This document shows, piece after piece, positions 52,056 to 60,481 of a stretch of DNA of 64,000 nucleotides. Every line of letters begins with the position of its first letter. Within the stretch, counting starts at the first letter, position 1. The position numbers were made by a program, and so were the translations under genes. Source of the DNA: GWE2-42-39 sp963668595 (GTDB taxonomy: Bacteria > Bacteroidota > Bacteroidia > Bacteroidales > Prolixibacteraceae); assembly GCA_963668595.1 (NCBI GenBank), contig OY764876.1, forward strand, positions 1,922,001-1,986,000, written 5' to 3'. Below the pieces are notes generated by a model. It did not search any database. It saw nothing but the letters and a program-made list of their open reading frames with translations, and had not been told where the DNA came from.

Positions 52056-53003
52056 TTAGTGGGTTTCAATTAAATATCGATCAAAGTATTCGATGGTCTT
52101 CTTCAAGCCATCGCGTAATTGAATAACAGGCTCCCAACCGTTCAATTTTTCGCGTGCCTGCGAAATATCGGGTTGCCGTTGAACAGGATCGTCTTCTGGC
52201 AATGGGAAATAGGAAATTTTCGATTTCGAACCGGTAATATCCAAAATCATTTGTGCCAGTTCGAGCATGGTAAATTCGTTTGGATTGCCAATATTTACAG
52301 GACCAGTGAATTCATCCGAAGTATTCATCATTCGCAGCATTCCTTCAATCAAATCGCTTACATACTGAAAACTGCGGGTTTGCATGCCATCGCCAAAAAT
52401 ACTGATGTCTTTTCCTTGCAAAGCCTGCACAATAAAATTAGAAACTACTCGTCCGTCATCGGGTTCCATGCGGGGACCATACGTATTGAAAATGCGTACA
52501 ATTTTAATCTTTACATTGTTTGAAAGATGATAATTAACAAACAACGATTCGGCGCAACGTTTGCCTTCGTCGTAACAAGAACGAACACCAATCGGGTTTA
52601 CATTTCCCCAATAGCTTTCGGGCTGCGGATGCAGTTCCGGATCGCCATATACTTCGCTGGTTGAAGCTTGCAATATTTTGGCTTTGGTGCGTTTGGCCAA
52701 TCCTAACATATTGATGGCACCCATCACCGAAGTTTTAATCGTTTTTATCGGATTTTGCTGATAATGTACGGGAGATGCAGGACAAGCCAGATTATAAATC
52801 TCGTCCACCTCAATATAATAAGGCATGGTCACATCGTGGCGTACCAATTCGAAATACGGATGGTCGAGCAGGTGAACAATTTTTTCTTTTCTACCGGTGA
52901 AATAGTTGTCGAGACAAACCACTTCATTTCCTTCGGCAAGCAGTCGTTCGCACAAATGAGAGCCAACAAAACCAGCTCCTCCTGTAACCAAAATCCGTTT
53001 CAT
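52056..53003 (-). CDS. UDP-glucuronate decarboxylase (UDP-xylose synthase)
   Basis: 315 residues, extended SDR. TGGAGFVGSHLCERLL binds NAD+, and NYFTGRKEKIVHLL, PASPVHYQQNPIKTIKTSV and SCYDEGKRCAESL (catalytic Tyr-xxx-Lys) are signatures of the UXS/UDP-glucuronate decarboxylase group rather than of dTDP-glucose dehydratase. It converts the product of the neighbouring UDP-glucose dehydrogenase into UDP-xylose. It lies 48 bases after that gene. Confidence 0.92.
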   Translation of the reverse strand: MKRILVTGGAGFVGSHLCERLLAEGNEVVCLDNYFTGRKEKIVHLLDHPYFELVRHDVTMPYYIEVDEIYNLACPASPVHYQQNPIKTIKTSVMGAINMLGLAKRTKAKILQASTSEVYGDPELHPQPESYWGNVNPIGVRSCYDEGKRCAESLFVNYHLSNNVKIKIVRIFNTYGPRMEPDDGRVVSNFIVQALQGKDISIFGDGMQTRSFQYVSDLIEGMLRMMNTSDEFTGPVNIGNPNEFTMLELAQMILDITGSKSKISYFPLPEDDPVQRQPDISQAREKLNGWEPVIQLRDGLKKTIEYFDRYLIETH

Positions 53004-53051
53004 AAATTCAAGTCAAAAGTTAAAAATCAAAAGTCAAGAGTTTGCGTTATA

Positions 53052-54380
53052 TTATCCATTTACTGGTTTCCGTCCAATTCCGTAATAAGCAAAACCTTCT
53101 TCGCGCATTTCTTCTGGTTCGTAAATATTCCGTCCATCAAACACTACTTTATTTTTCAGTAATTTGCTTAAAACACGATAATTCAGCACACGGAATTCGG
53201 GCCACTCGGTCACCAAAATCAACGCATCGGCATCCACGCATGCATCGTATTCTTCAGTTGAATAAGAAATACGATCGCCCAAAATGCGCTGGGTTTCGTG
53301 CATGGCCACCGGATCATACGCAACGACCTGTGCCCCGGCATTCAATAAATAATCGATAATTACCAGTGAGGGAGCTTCGCGCATGTCGTCGGTTTTTGGT
53401 TTGAAAGCCAATCCCCATATAGCAAATTTCTTTCCACGCAAATCGTTGCCAAAATGCTTCAGTATTTTCCCTATCAAAACTGATTTTTGACGGTTATTGA
53501 CATTTTCAACGGCTTTCAGAATTTCGAGTGAATGCCCCATTTCGTCGCCGGTACGAATAAGTGCCTGTACGTCTTTGGGGAAACATGAGCCGCCATAACC
53601 TGTTCCGGCATAAATAAACTGGTTTCCGATACGGGTATCCGAGCCAATTCCTTTGCGCACCATGCTTACATCAGCTCCGACCAATTCGCACAAATTGGCA
53701 ATGTCGTTCATAAAACTGATTTTGGTTGCCAGCATTGAGTTGGCTGCATATTTGGTCATTTCCGACGAGGCAATATCCATAAACAAAATCGGATGCCCGT
53801 TTAGCAGAAATGGTTTATAGAGGCGCTGCATTACTTTTATTGCACGTTCCGAATCGGTTCCCACCACAATACGGTCAGGTTTCAGGAAATCGGCTACGGC
53901 ACTACCTTCTTTTAAAAACTCGGGGTTCGATGCCACATCAAACGGGATGTCGCAATTTCTCTTTTTAAGTTCATCTAAAAGAGCAGCTTTTACTTTATGC
54001 GAAGTTCCAACCGGCACAGTGCTTTTGGTAACAACAACCATATAATGATCGAGATTTTTACCAACTTCACGAGCCACACTCAAAACGTATTTCAGGTCAG
54101 CACTACCATCCTCATCCGGCGGAGTACCCACGGCAATAAAAATGGCATCAGCATCTTTCAAACTTTCAGCCAAATTGGTGGTAAAACTTAAACGTCCTTT
54201 TTCTACGTTCTTCTTATAAATATCTTCCAATCCTGGCTCATAAATCGGAATCTGACCGTTATTGAGCTGTTCTATTTTTCGTTGATCGATGTCCACACAT
54301 ACTACGTCGATTCCGGTTTCGGCAAAACAAGTTCCTGAAACCAATCCCACATAGCCGGTACCTACCACTGATATCTTCAT
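53052..54380 (-). CDS. UDP-glucose 6-dehydrogenase
   Basis: 442 residues. It oxidises UDP-glucose to UDP-glucuronate with two NAD+. The Rossmann motif GTGYVGLVSG is at 7-16, the catalytic Cys266 in GYGGSCFPKD, and the C-terminal UDP-binding domain contains WGLAFKPKTDDMREAPS. It is the first gene of the sugar-nucleotide cluster and feeds the UDP-glucuronate decarboxylase encoded next. The 244-base region upstream, shared with a divergent lipoprotein gene, shows no clear TAnnTTTG element. Confidence 0.95.
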   Translation of the reverse strand: MKISVVGTGYVGLVSGTCFAETGIDVVCVDIDQRKIEQLNNGQIPIYEPGLEDIYKKNVEKGRLSFTTNLAESLKDADAIFIAVGTPPDEDGSADLKYVLSVAREVGKNLDHYMVVVTKSTVPVGTSHKVKAALLDELKKRNCDIPFDVASNPEFLKEGSAVADFLKPDRIVVGTDSERAIKVMQRLYKPFLLNGHPILFMDIASSEMTKYAANSMLATKISFMNDIANLCELVGADVSMVRKGIGSDTRIGNQFIYAGTGYGGSCFPKDVQALIRTGDEMGHSLEILKAVENVNNRQKSVLIGKILKHFGNDLRGKKFAIWGLAFKPKTDDMREAPSLVIIDYLLNAGAQVVAYDPVAMHETQRILGDRISYSTEEYDACVDADALILVTEWPEFRVLNYRVLSKLLKNKVVFDGRNIYEPEEMREEGFAYYGIGRKPVNG

Positions 54381-54624
54381 AAGAAATGCTTTTTCTGTTT
54401 TAATCAGATAAATTAATAAAGTTTGAATTTAGTCTTTTCAGGCTAAACAATCGTCATGCGAATGTACGTTTTTGTTTGCAAAACAGTGCTGAAATAGCGC
54501 ATTTCTTATTTGATTGATTCTCTATTCTCTAAATTTAATTCGAACAAATACCGACGCAACCGTTTGCCGTGTTGCACAATCTATCAATCCGTATTATTTA
54601 TTTTTAAAGACTAGAAACGAACAC

Positions 54625-55611
54625 ATGAAACGAATCATTTTTGCAGTGGCATTGCTGGGAATAATTGCTTGCCAAAAAGAAGACCATGAATTAAAGCTGG
54701 AATCCATACAGGTAAAATCGATTAAAACAGGCAGCGAACAGGAGCTGACCGACATTTCGTTTTGCGATTCGAAAAACGGGTACATCTGCGGAGCAATGGG
54801 CACTTTACTGAAAACAAAAGACGGAGGAGAAAACTGGGTAACCGTAAAAACAGAAATTAAACCAAGTTTAAACTGTATTCAAATGCTTGATGAGAAACAT
54901 GTTTTGACTGCGCGAAACGAGTTATACCGCACTTTTAACGGAGGAAGCACATGGGAGACATCGGGCCTCGAAAATATTGGATCGAGTATTTTCGATATTT
55001 ATTTTCCAAACACATCAACCGGATTTATACTCAAAAATGGAGTGATGAAATCTTCGGATGGAGGGAAAACCTGGCAAACAAAATTCGACTCAGGAATAAA
55101 TCTGGATAAAGAAGGTGAGATGCAGTATTATGCTCTTGTTTACAATTTGCTTCAATTTGCTTCGGATAAGGTTGGCTATCTGGCCGGAGGGAAAACTCAT
55201 GATGGAGCATCGTCCGGAAACATGATAAAAACAGAAGATGGTGGGGAAACCTGGAAAAGTTTAAACCTGAATACCAGCCAGGTCACAGCATTGCAGTTTG
55301 TGAACGAAACCACCGGGTTCTTTTTCAATTTTATGAAGCAGTTATACAAAACAACCGATGGTGGTAAAAATTGGACTTTGGTTTCGGATAAAGTTCCGGA
55401 CAGCTACCCGGATTGCCATATTATTGATGAAAATAAGATGATTCTCTGCACTCAACAAGGTATTTATCATTCGTTAGATGGCGGCATTAACTGGGAAAAA
55501 GATTACAGTACCTCCGATGACAATGCCCTGTTTCGAATGAAATTTATCAACGAGCGAACCGGTTTTGCGGTGGGACGAAACGGAAATCTTGTAAAAATCG
55601 AAATTGATTAA
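54625..55611 (+). CDS. Ycf48/BNR-repeat lipoprotein
   Basis: 328 residues starting MKRIIFAVALLGIIACQ, a lipoprotein signal with Cys17-type lipobox (GIIAC). About six beta-propeller repeats of the BNR/Ycf48 kind are visible as DGGENW, NGGSTW, DGGKTW, DGGETW, DGGKNW and DGGINW. An upstream in-frame ATG at 54514 is rejected because it would bury the signal peptide. Such propellers in Bacteroidota are exported proteins of unknown ligand. It is divergent from the UDP-glucose dehydrogenase gene and ends at a strong terminator. Confidence 0.85.
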   Translation: MKRIIFAVALLGIIACQKEDHELKLESIQVKSIKTGSEQELTDISFCDSKNGYICGAMGTLLKTKDGGENWVTVKTEIKPSLNCIQMLDEKHVLTARNELYRTFNGGSTWETSGLENIGSSIFDIYFPNTSTGFILKNGVMKSSDGGKTWQTKFDSGINLDKEGEMQYYALVYNLLQFASDKVGYLAGGKTHDGASSGNMIKTEDGGETWKSLNLNTSQVTALQFVNETTGFFFNFMKQLYKTTDGGKNWTLVSDKVPDSYPDCHIIDENKMILCTQQGIYHSLDGGINWEKDYSTSDDNALFRMKFINERTGFAVGRNGNLVKIEID

Positions 55612-55662
55612 TGCAATATTCCTTTTACCCGTAGTGTGAAATTAATCAATTAGGAAAAAAGG

Positions 55663-55707
55663 AAGTTTTGTAGCCCGAATTAAACGAGTTGCAAAACTTT
55701 TTTTTTT
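55663..55707 (+). terminator. Terminator after BNR lipoprotein gene
   Basis: AAGTTTTG (55663-55670) and CAAAACTT (55692-55699) pair around a 21-base loop and are followed by a run of ten T (55698-55707). This separates the lipoprotein gene from fecR. Confidence 0.8.
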
Positions 55708-55717
55708 GGTTGAACAA

Positions 55718-55772
55718 TTTTTTTCAGAAAAAATGTCACCCATTTGAGAATCGAAAGTGTCTTCTGAAAAAA
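55718..55772 (+). other. Inverted repeat just upstream of fecR
   Basis: TTTTTTCAGA (55719-55728) and TCTGAAAAAA (55763-55772) are complementary over 10 bases with a 34-base loop, ending 11 bases before the fecR ATG. It may be a leader hairpin or a regulator site. No TAnnTTTG element is found in this gap. Confidence 0.45.
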
Positions 55773-55783
55773 TGATTTGATTA

Positions 55784-56956
55784 ATGGGTAAAATTCGAAC
55801 CATCATTGATTTTTCGATTATTCTGAAAGAGCTGCATGGGTTAGCTACTCCTCAGGAAAAGCAGCTGTTAGAGCAATGGATTGCGGAAGATCCTTCTCAT
55901 CTTGATTTCTTTATGAAAGTACAGACGCAATATTGGCAAACCGAGAAAACGACTTTCAACGAAGAATCACTAAATAGAGCATTACAGCAAATCTCTGAAA
56001 AAACATATCTAAAAAAGAAATCATCTACTCCGAGGAAGTGGAGTATTGGTATTGCTTTAGCTGTGGCTTGCTGCATTGTTGGAGTAATAATTTTTGGAGT
56101 GTTTGACCATCGGGCAGAAACTCTTGTTGAAACAGTCAATACTCCCATTCTTCCTGGTAGTACAAAAGCCATACTGATTACAGGAGAACAGAAAGTAATT
56201 GATTTGAGTAAAGAAGACCATTTGGTATTAAAAACAGGTAATACTCAAGTACAAAACACTGGAAAATCGTTGGTATATTCCGATAGCGATGAAGAAAAAA
56301 ATCAGATTACAGAATATCATACATTACGCACTCCACGAGGAGGAGAGTATTTTCTGGAGCTCTCTGATGGAACCAAAGTGTGGTTAAACTCAGAATCAGA
56401 GCTTCGCTATCCGGTTCATTTTGAATCGGATAAAAGAGAGGTTGAGTTATTAGGAGAAGCTTATTTTGAAGTGGCACACAACCGATTCGCACCATTTTTT
56501 GTTTCCACACAACATCAACATCTTCAGGTATTGGGTACGAGCTTCAATATTCATTCCCGACCGGGCAATGGAGCCATTGTGACAACATTGGTTAAAGGGC
56601 AGGTTGAATTATGGTCACAAGTAAACCATGCTGAAAAAATCAAACTTCATCCCGATGAACAATGTATTTATTATCAGGATTTACAAAAAATGGAAGTAGC
56701 ATCGGTAGATGTTTATCCTTTTGTGGCGTGGAAAGACGGACGGTTTGTATTCAGGGGACAAACATTGGGAGAAATAATGGAAACATTAAGCTATTGGTAT
56801 GATTTTGAACCTGTATTTGCGAACGAAACCTTACGATCAATGACATTTACCGGAAATCTTAAACGATACGATCAGGTAACTGATATTTTAAATAAAATAC
56901 AAAAAACAAACGAAGTCAAATTTGAAATAAAAGAAAAGCAGATAATAATAAAATGA
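55784..56956 (+). CDS. FecR-type anti-sigma factor
   Basis: 390 residues. A short cytosolic sigma-binding region (1-84) is followed by one transmembrane helix (about 86-107), the periplasmic FecR domain (RGGEYFLELSDGTKVWLNSES ... LLGEAYFEVAH type, about 190-290) and a C-terminal secretin/TonB-short-like domain (about 325-390) that senses the partner transporter. It should hold an ECF sigma factor inactive until the STN domain of the downstream SusC signals substrate. The usual ECF sigma gene directly upstream is missing. A 90-base gap with a hairpin separates it from susC. Confidence 0.93.
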   Translation: MGKIRTIIDFSIILKELHGLATPQEKQLLEQWIAEDPSHLDFFMKVQTQYWQTEKTTFNEESLNRALQQISEKTYLKKKSSTPRKWSIGIALAVACCIVGVIIFGVFDHRAETLVETVNTPILPGSTKAILITGEQKVIDLSKEDHLVLKTGNTQVQNTGKSLVYSDSDEEKNQITEYHTLRTPRGGEYFLELSDGTKVWLNSESELRYPVHFESDKREVELLGEAYFEVAHNRFAPFFVSTQHQHLQVLGTSFNIHSRPGNGAIVTTLVKGQVELWSQVNHAEKIKLHPDEQCIYYQDLQKMEVASVDVYPFVAWKDGRFVFRGQTLGEIMETLSYWYDFEPVFANETLRSMTFTGNLKRYDQVTDILNKIQKTNEVKFEIKEKQIIIK

Positions 56957-56968
56957 GAAAATAAAAAA

Positions 56969-56995
56969 GCGGAAAGTGTTCCCAGCACTTTCCGC
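56969..56995 (+). other. Hairpin between fecR and susC
   Basis: GCGGAAAGTG (56969-56978) pairs with CACTTTCCGC (56986-56995), with one more G-U pair inside and a 5-base loop. It lies 12 bases after the fecR stop. There is no T run on the plus strand, so it may be an mRNA 3'-end stabiliser, processing site or attenuator that sets the ratio between the scarce anti-sigma factor and the abundant transporter. Confidence 0.7.
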
Positions 56996-57045
56996 CATGT
57001 AATTGATAATTAACTGATAGATTAAATCAAAAACTGAACAAATTT

Positions 57046-60000
57046 ATGAAAAAAAAACGACCGGATCCAATCCTAGTGATCGGATTACGTAAAATCTTTC
57101 TTGTTATGAGAATTACAGTATTTCTGATGGTTCTTGGAATTATCCATGTATCGGCCAGCGTTTATTCTCAGCAAACTCAACTGTCCGTTAAGGCTGAAAA
57201 GACCAATGTGGTAAGCGTTCTTCAAAAAATTGAAGAACAAAGTCAATTCTATTTTCTTTATCGATCTGATTTACTGAATGAAGTACCTGCATCAGATGTC
57301 AATTTTAGTAATGCTAAACTCGAAGACATTTTAAACCAGCTAATTGTTCCATATGGCTTTTCGTATGAAATCGATGACCGGGTGGTAATAATTCGTAAGA
57401 TTGATGATGCCGGCACCAACTTCGCGCAGCAGAAGAAAAAAGAAATAAAAGGTACCGTGAAAGATAAGGAAGGAATGACAATGCCTGGGGTCGCTGTATC
57501 TGTTAAAGGTACAAATATTGGTATTTCCAGCGACACCGATGGCAATTTCATGCTAATAGTTCCTGCGGATGCAAAAACGCTGGTTTTTTCTTTTGTAGGA
57601 ATGAAAACCAAAGAAATAGCTATTGGAACACAACAACAGTACGACATTGTGATGGAAGAAGATAATGTAAATGTTGACGAAGTTGTAATTGTTGGTTACG
57701 GGACTCAGAAAAAAGCCAGTGTTATCGGATCCGTTGATCGCGTTGAAGCCAAACAATTAAAACAGCCAACCCGAACAATCAGTACTTCGCTTGCCGGTCG
57801 CCTCGCAGGAATCATTGCAGTGCAAAGTTCCGGAGAACCAGGGTATGATGGAGCTTCATTCTGGATTAGAGGTGTAAATACCTTTGCAGGGAACTCTACT
57901 CCTTTAGTTTTGGTTGACGGAGTTCAACGATCAATTGACAATATTGATCCGGAAGAAATTGCAGATTTTGCAATCCTGAAAGATGCAACCGCAACCGCAA
58001 TATATGGAGTACGTGGAGCAAATGGAGTTGTACTGATTACCACAAAAAAAGGGACATCAAAACGCCCTTCGGTAAACCTAAAAATAGAGAATAGTTTCAC
58101 CCGTCCGCTTGAACTTCCCGAATTTGTTGATGGGCCCGACTTTATGCGTTTGCACAACGAAGCCAACCGAAATATGGGACAAATTCCTTTATTCTCCGAA
58201 GAACAGATTGTTAATACAGAAAAAGGTACTGACCCGTATTATTATCCCAATGTAAATTGGATGGAAGAACTGATTAGCCCTGTTGCAACAGGACAGCGGG
58301 CAACGCTTAATGTATCAGGAGGAACAGAATCGGTGCGTTATTTCGTTTCAGGAGCATTCCTGAATCAGAATGGTATGTGGGAAAAATTCAAGGAAAACAG
58401 TTATAACAACAATACCAATCTGAAACGCTATAATTTCCGTACCAATATTGATATGGATATTACCAAAACCACCGCATTATCAGTGCAAATAGCCGGGATT
58501 ATGGAAGATCGGAATTATCCCGGAGCATCTTCCTCCACTATTTTTGCATGGATGCTGGAAACACCACCAACAAAATTCCCTCTTCGCTATCCGGACAAGA
58601 AAAAAGTCCCGGGAATTCCATACGGACAAGGACGTAATCCATTTCAGTTGCTGGCTTATTCTGGCTTTACAACCGAACACCACAGCACATTACAATCAAA
58701 CATAAATATTAATCAGGATTTAGGGTTCGTTACTAAGGGACTTCGGTTGCGCGGAACTTTCGCGTTCGATTCCTATACTCGCGCTATTATTAATCGCACA
58801 ATGAGTCCTCGTCCTTATTTAATTGTTCCTCTGGGATACGATTCGGAAGGTAATCCGATATTGAAAGATGAAAACGGGAATTACAAGTATGTTGATCAGG
58901 AACCCTCCAATGCAAGTTATTCTTTTAATTTGAACAGAGCTATTGGTACGGAAGATAATGCTCCTTATACAGATCGTTCCATTTACATTGAGACTTCTCT
59001 TAATTACAATCGTACTTTCGGTATGCATGATATTGGAGCGATGCTTCTGTATAACCAGAGCGATAAGTCGTACCCAACTATTGGCGACATATACGAGTCG
59101 GTATCAAAACGCAATCAGGGACTTACAGGAAGAGGTACTTATGCGTACGCCGGAAAATATTTTGCTGAGTTCAATTTTGGCTATAACGGTTCAGAGAATT
59201 TTGCCAAGGGCAAGCGAATGGGCTTCTTCCCGTCTTTTGCCATTGGATGGGAACCAACAAAAGAATCGTTTATGCTGCCATTGTCAAAATATATTCAATA
59301 CATGAAACTAAAACTTTCCTATGGAAAAGTAGGAAATGACCAAATTGCAGGAAACCGCTTTGCGTACATTACCAGAGTTGCATCGACCTCAACCAATGTC
59401 GGATTTGGAACCAATAATGGATATGGCTATGGGTCAGGAGCTGGTATTAATATCACCTACTTCGGAAATATGGATGCCTCCTGGGAAGTTGCAAACAAAT
59501 CGGATTTAGGCTTAGAAATTAATTTCCTGAATGATTTCAAATTGCAAACAGATTTATTTTACGAGAAACGAACAGATATATGGACTGAACTTTCTTTTGT
59601 TCCGTCAATGTTCGGTTATTCTCAGAATCCGTACGGAAACGTAGGCGAGATGGAAAATAAAGGAATTGATGGATTTTTGGAATACTTCAAAAAAATAGGT
59701 AATGATTTGTCAATTAATATAAAAGGCACCTATACGTTTGCAAAAAATAAAGTATTAGCCACAGGAGAAGAAACACCTAAAGAGGCTTACCAGTCAAAGA
59801 TCGGACAGCCACTTAATCGTATGTTTGGCTATATTTCTGAAGGCTTATTTATTGATGAGGCCGAGATTGCTAATCGGGCAGATCAATCCTCTCTGGGGAT
59901 TGCCAAACCGGGTGATATGAAATTTAAAGATGTGAATGGAGATGGGAAAGTTGATCCAAATGACCGAGTATATATGGGTTACAGCAATATTCCTGAATTT

Positions 60001-60471
60001 ACGTATGGTTTAGGATTTGCAGTGACATATAAACAATTCGATTTTTCAATTTTACTACAGGGTGCAGAACGAGTTTCTTTCTTCATTTCACCAACTCCAT
60101 TTCCTGAAGCATATCGTCGTAATGTAAGAACTCACATCCTTGAGAGCAGATGGACACCACAAAATCAGGATATTAACGCCATGTTTCCCCGTGTTTCAAT
60201 TGGGTCTGGCAATGGTGGAAATTATCAAAACTCAAGTCATTGGCTTCGGGATGGAAGCTATTTGCGATTAAAACAAATGGAAATCGGATATTCTATCCCT
60301 AAATCAAAAATACAGCGTATCGGAATAAAAGGCTTCCGCATATATGCTAACGGGATGAACTTATTGACTTTCTCTAAATTCAAATGGTGGGATCCGGAAG
60401 CCCGTAACAGCACAGGAATGTTTTATCCGGCACAGCAAGTGATGAATATTGGTTTAGACATTAATTTTTAA
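57046..60471 (+). CDS. SusC/RagA-type TonB-dependent transporter with STN domain
   Basis: 1141 residues. A signal peptide (about 1-42, ending SASVYSQ) is followed by an STN signalling domain (about 50-118, QSQFYFLYRSDLL), a carboxypeptidase-regulatory-like beta domain (about 130-210), a TonB-box region (VDEVVIVGYGTQKK), the plug domain and a 22-strand barrel ending VMNIGLDINF. It imports oligosaccharides across the outer membrane with SusD as lid. The STN domain fits control by the FecR protein encoded upstream. The ligand is not predictable from the sequence. Confidence 0.95.
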   Translation: MKKKRPDPILVIGLRKIFLVMRITVFLMVLGIIHVSASVYSQQTQLSVKAEKTNVVSVLQKIEEQSQFYFLYRSDLLNEVPASDVNFSNAKLEDILNQLIVPYGFSYEIDDRVVIIRKIDDAGTNFAQQKKKEIKGTVKDKEGMTMPGVAVSVKGTNIGISSDTDGNFMLIVPADAKTLVFSFVGMKTKEIAIGTQQQYDIVMEEDNVNVDEVVIVGYGTQKKASVIGSVDRVEAKQLKQPTRTISTSLAGRLAGIIAVQSSGEPGYDGASFWIRGVNTFAGNSTPLVLVDGVQRSIDNIDPEEIADFAILKDATATAIYGVRGANGVVLITTKKGTSKRPSVNLKIENSFTRPLELPEFVDGPDFMRLHNEANRNMGQIPLFSEEQIVNTEKGTDPYYYPNVNWMEELISPVATGQRATLNVSGGTESVRYFVSGAFLNQNGMWEKFKENSYNNNTNLKRYNFRTNIDMDITKTTALSVQIAGIMEDRNYPGASSSTIFAWMLETPPTKFPLRYPDKKKVPGIPYGQGRNPFQLLAYSGFTTEHHSTLQSNININQDLGFVTKGLRLRGTFAFDSYTRAIINRTMSPRPYLIVPLGYDSEGNPILKDENGNYKYVDQEPSNASYSFNLNRAIGTEDNAPYTDRSIYIETSLNYNRTFGMHDIGAMLLYNQSDKSYPTIGDIYESVSKRNQGLTGRGTYAYAGKYFAEFNFGYNGSENFAKGKRMGFFPSFAIGWEPTKESFMLPLSKYIQYMKLKLSYGKVGNDQIAGNRFAYITRVASTSTNVGFGTNNGYGYGSGAGINITYFGNMDASWEVANKSDLGLEINFLNDFKLQTDLFYEKRTDIWTELSFVPSMFGYSQNPYGNVGEMENKGIDGFLEYFKKIGNDLSINIKGTYTFAKNKVLATGEETPKEAYQSKIGQPLNRMFGYISEGLFIDEAEIANRADQSSLGIAKPGDMKFKDVNGDGKVDPNDRVYMGYSNIPEFTYGLGFAVTYKQFDFSILLQGAERVSFFISPTPFPEAYRRNVRTHILESRWTPQNQDINAMFPRVSIGSGNGGNYQNSSHWLRDGSYLRLKQMEIGYSIPKSKIQRIGIKGFRIYANGMNLLTFSKFKWWDPEARNSTGMFYPAQQVMNIGLDINF

Positions 60472-60481
60472 ATCTTACAAA

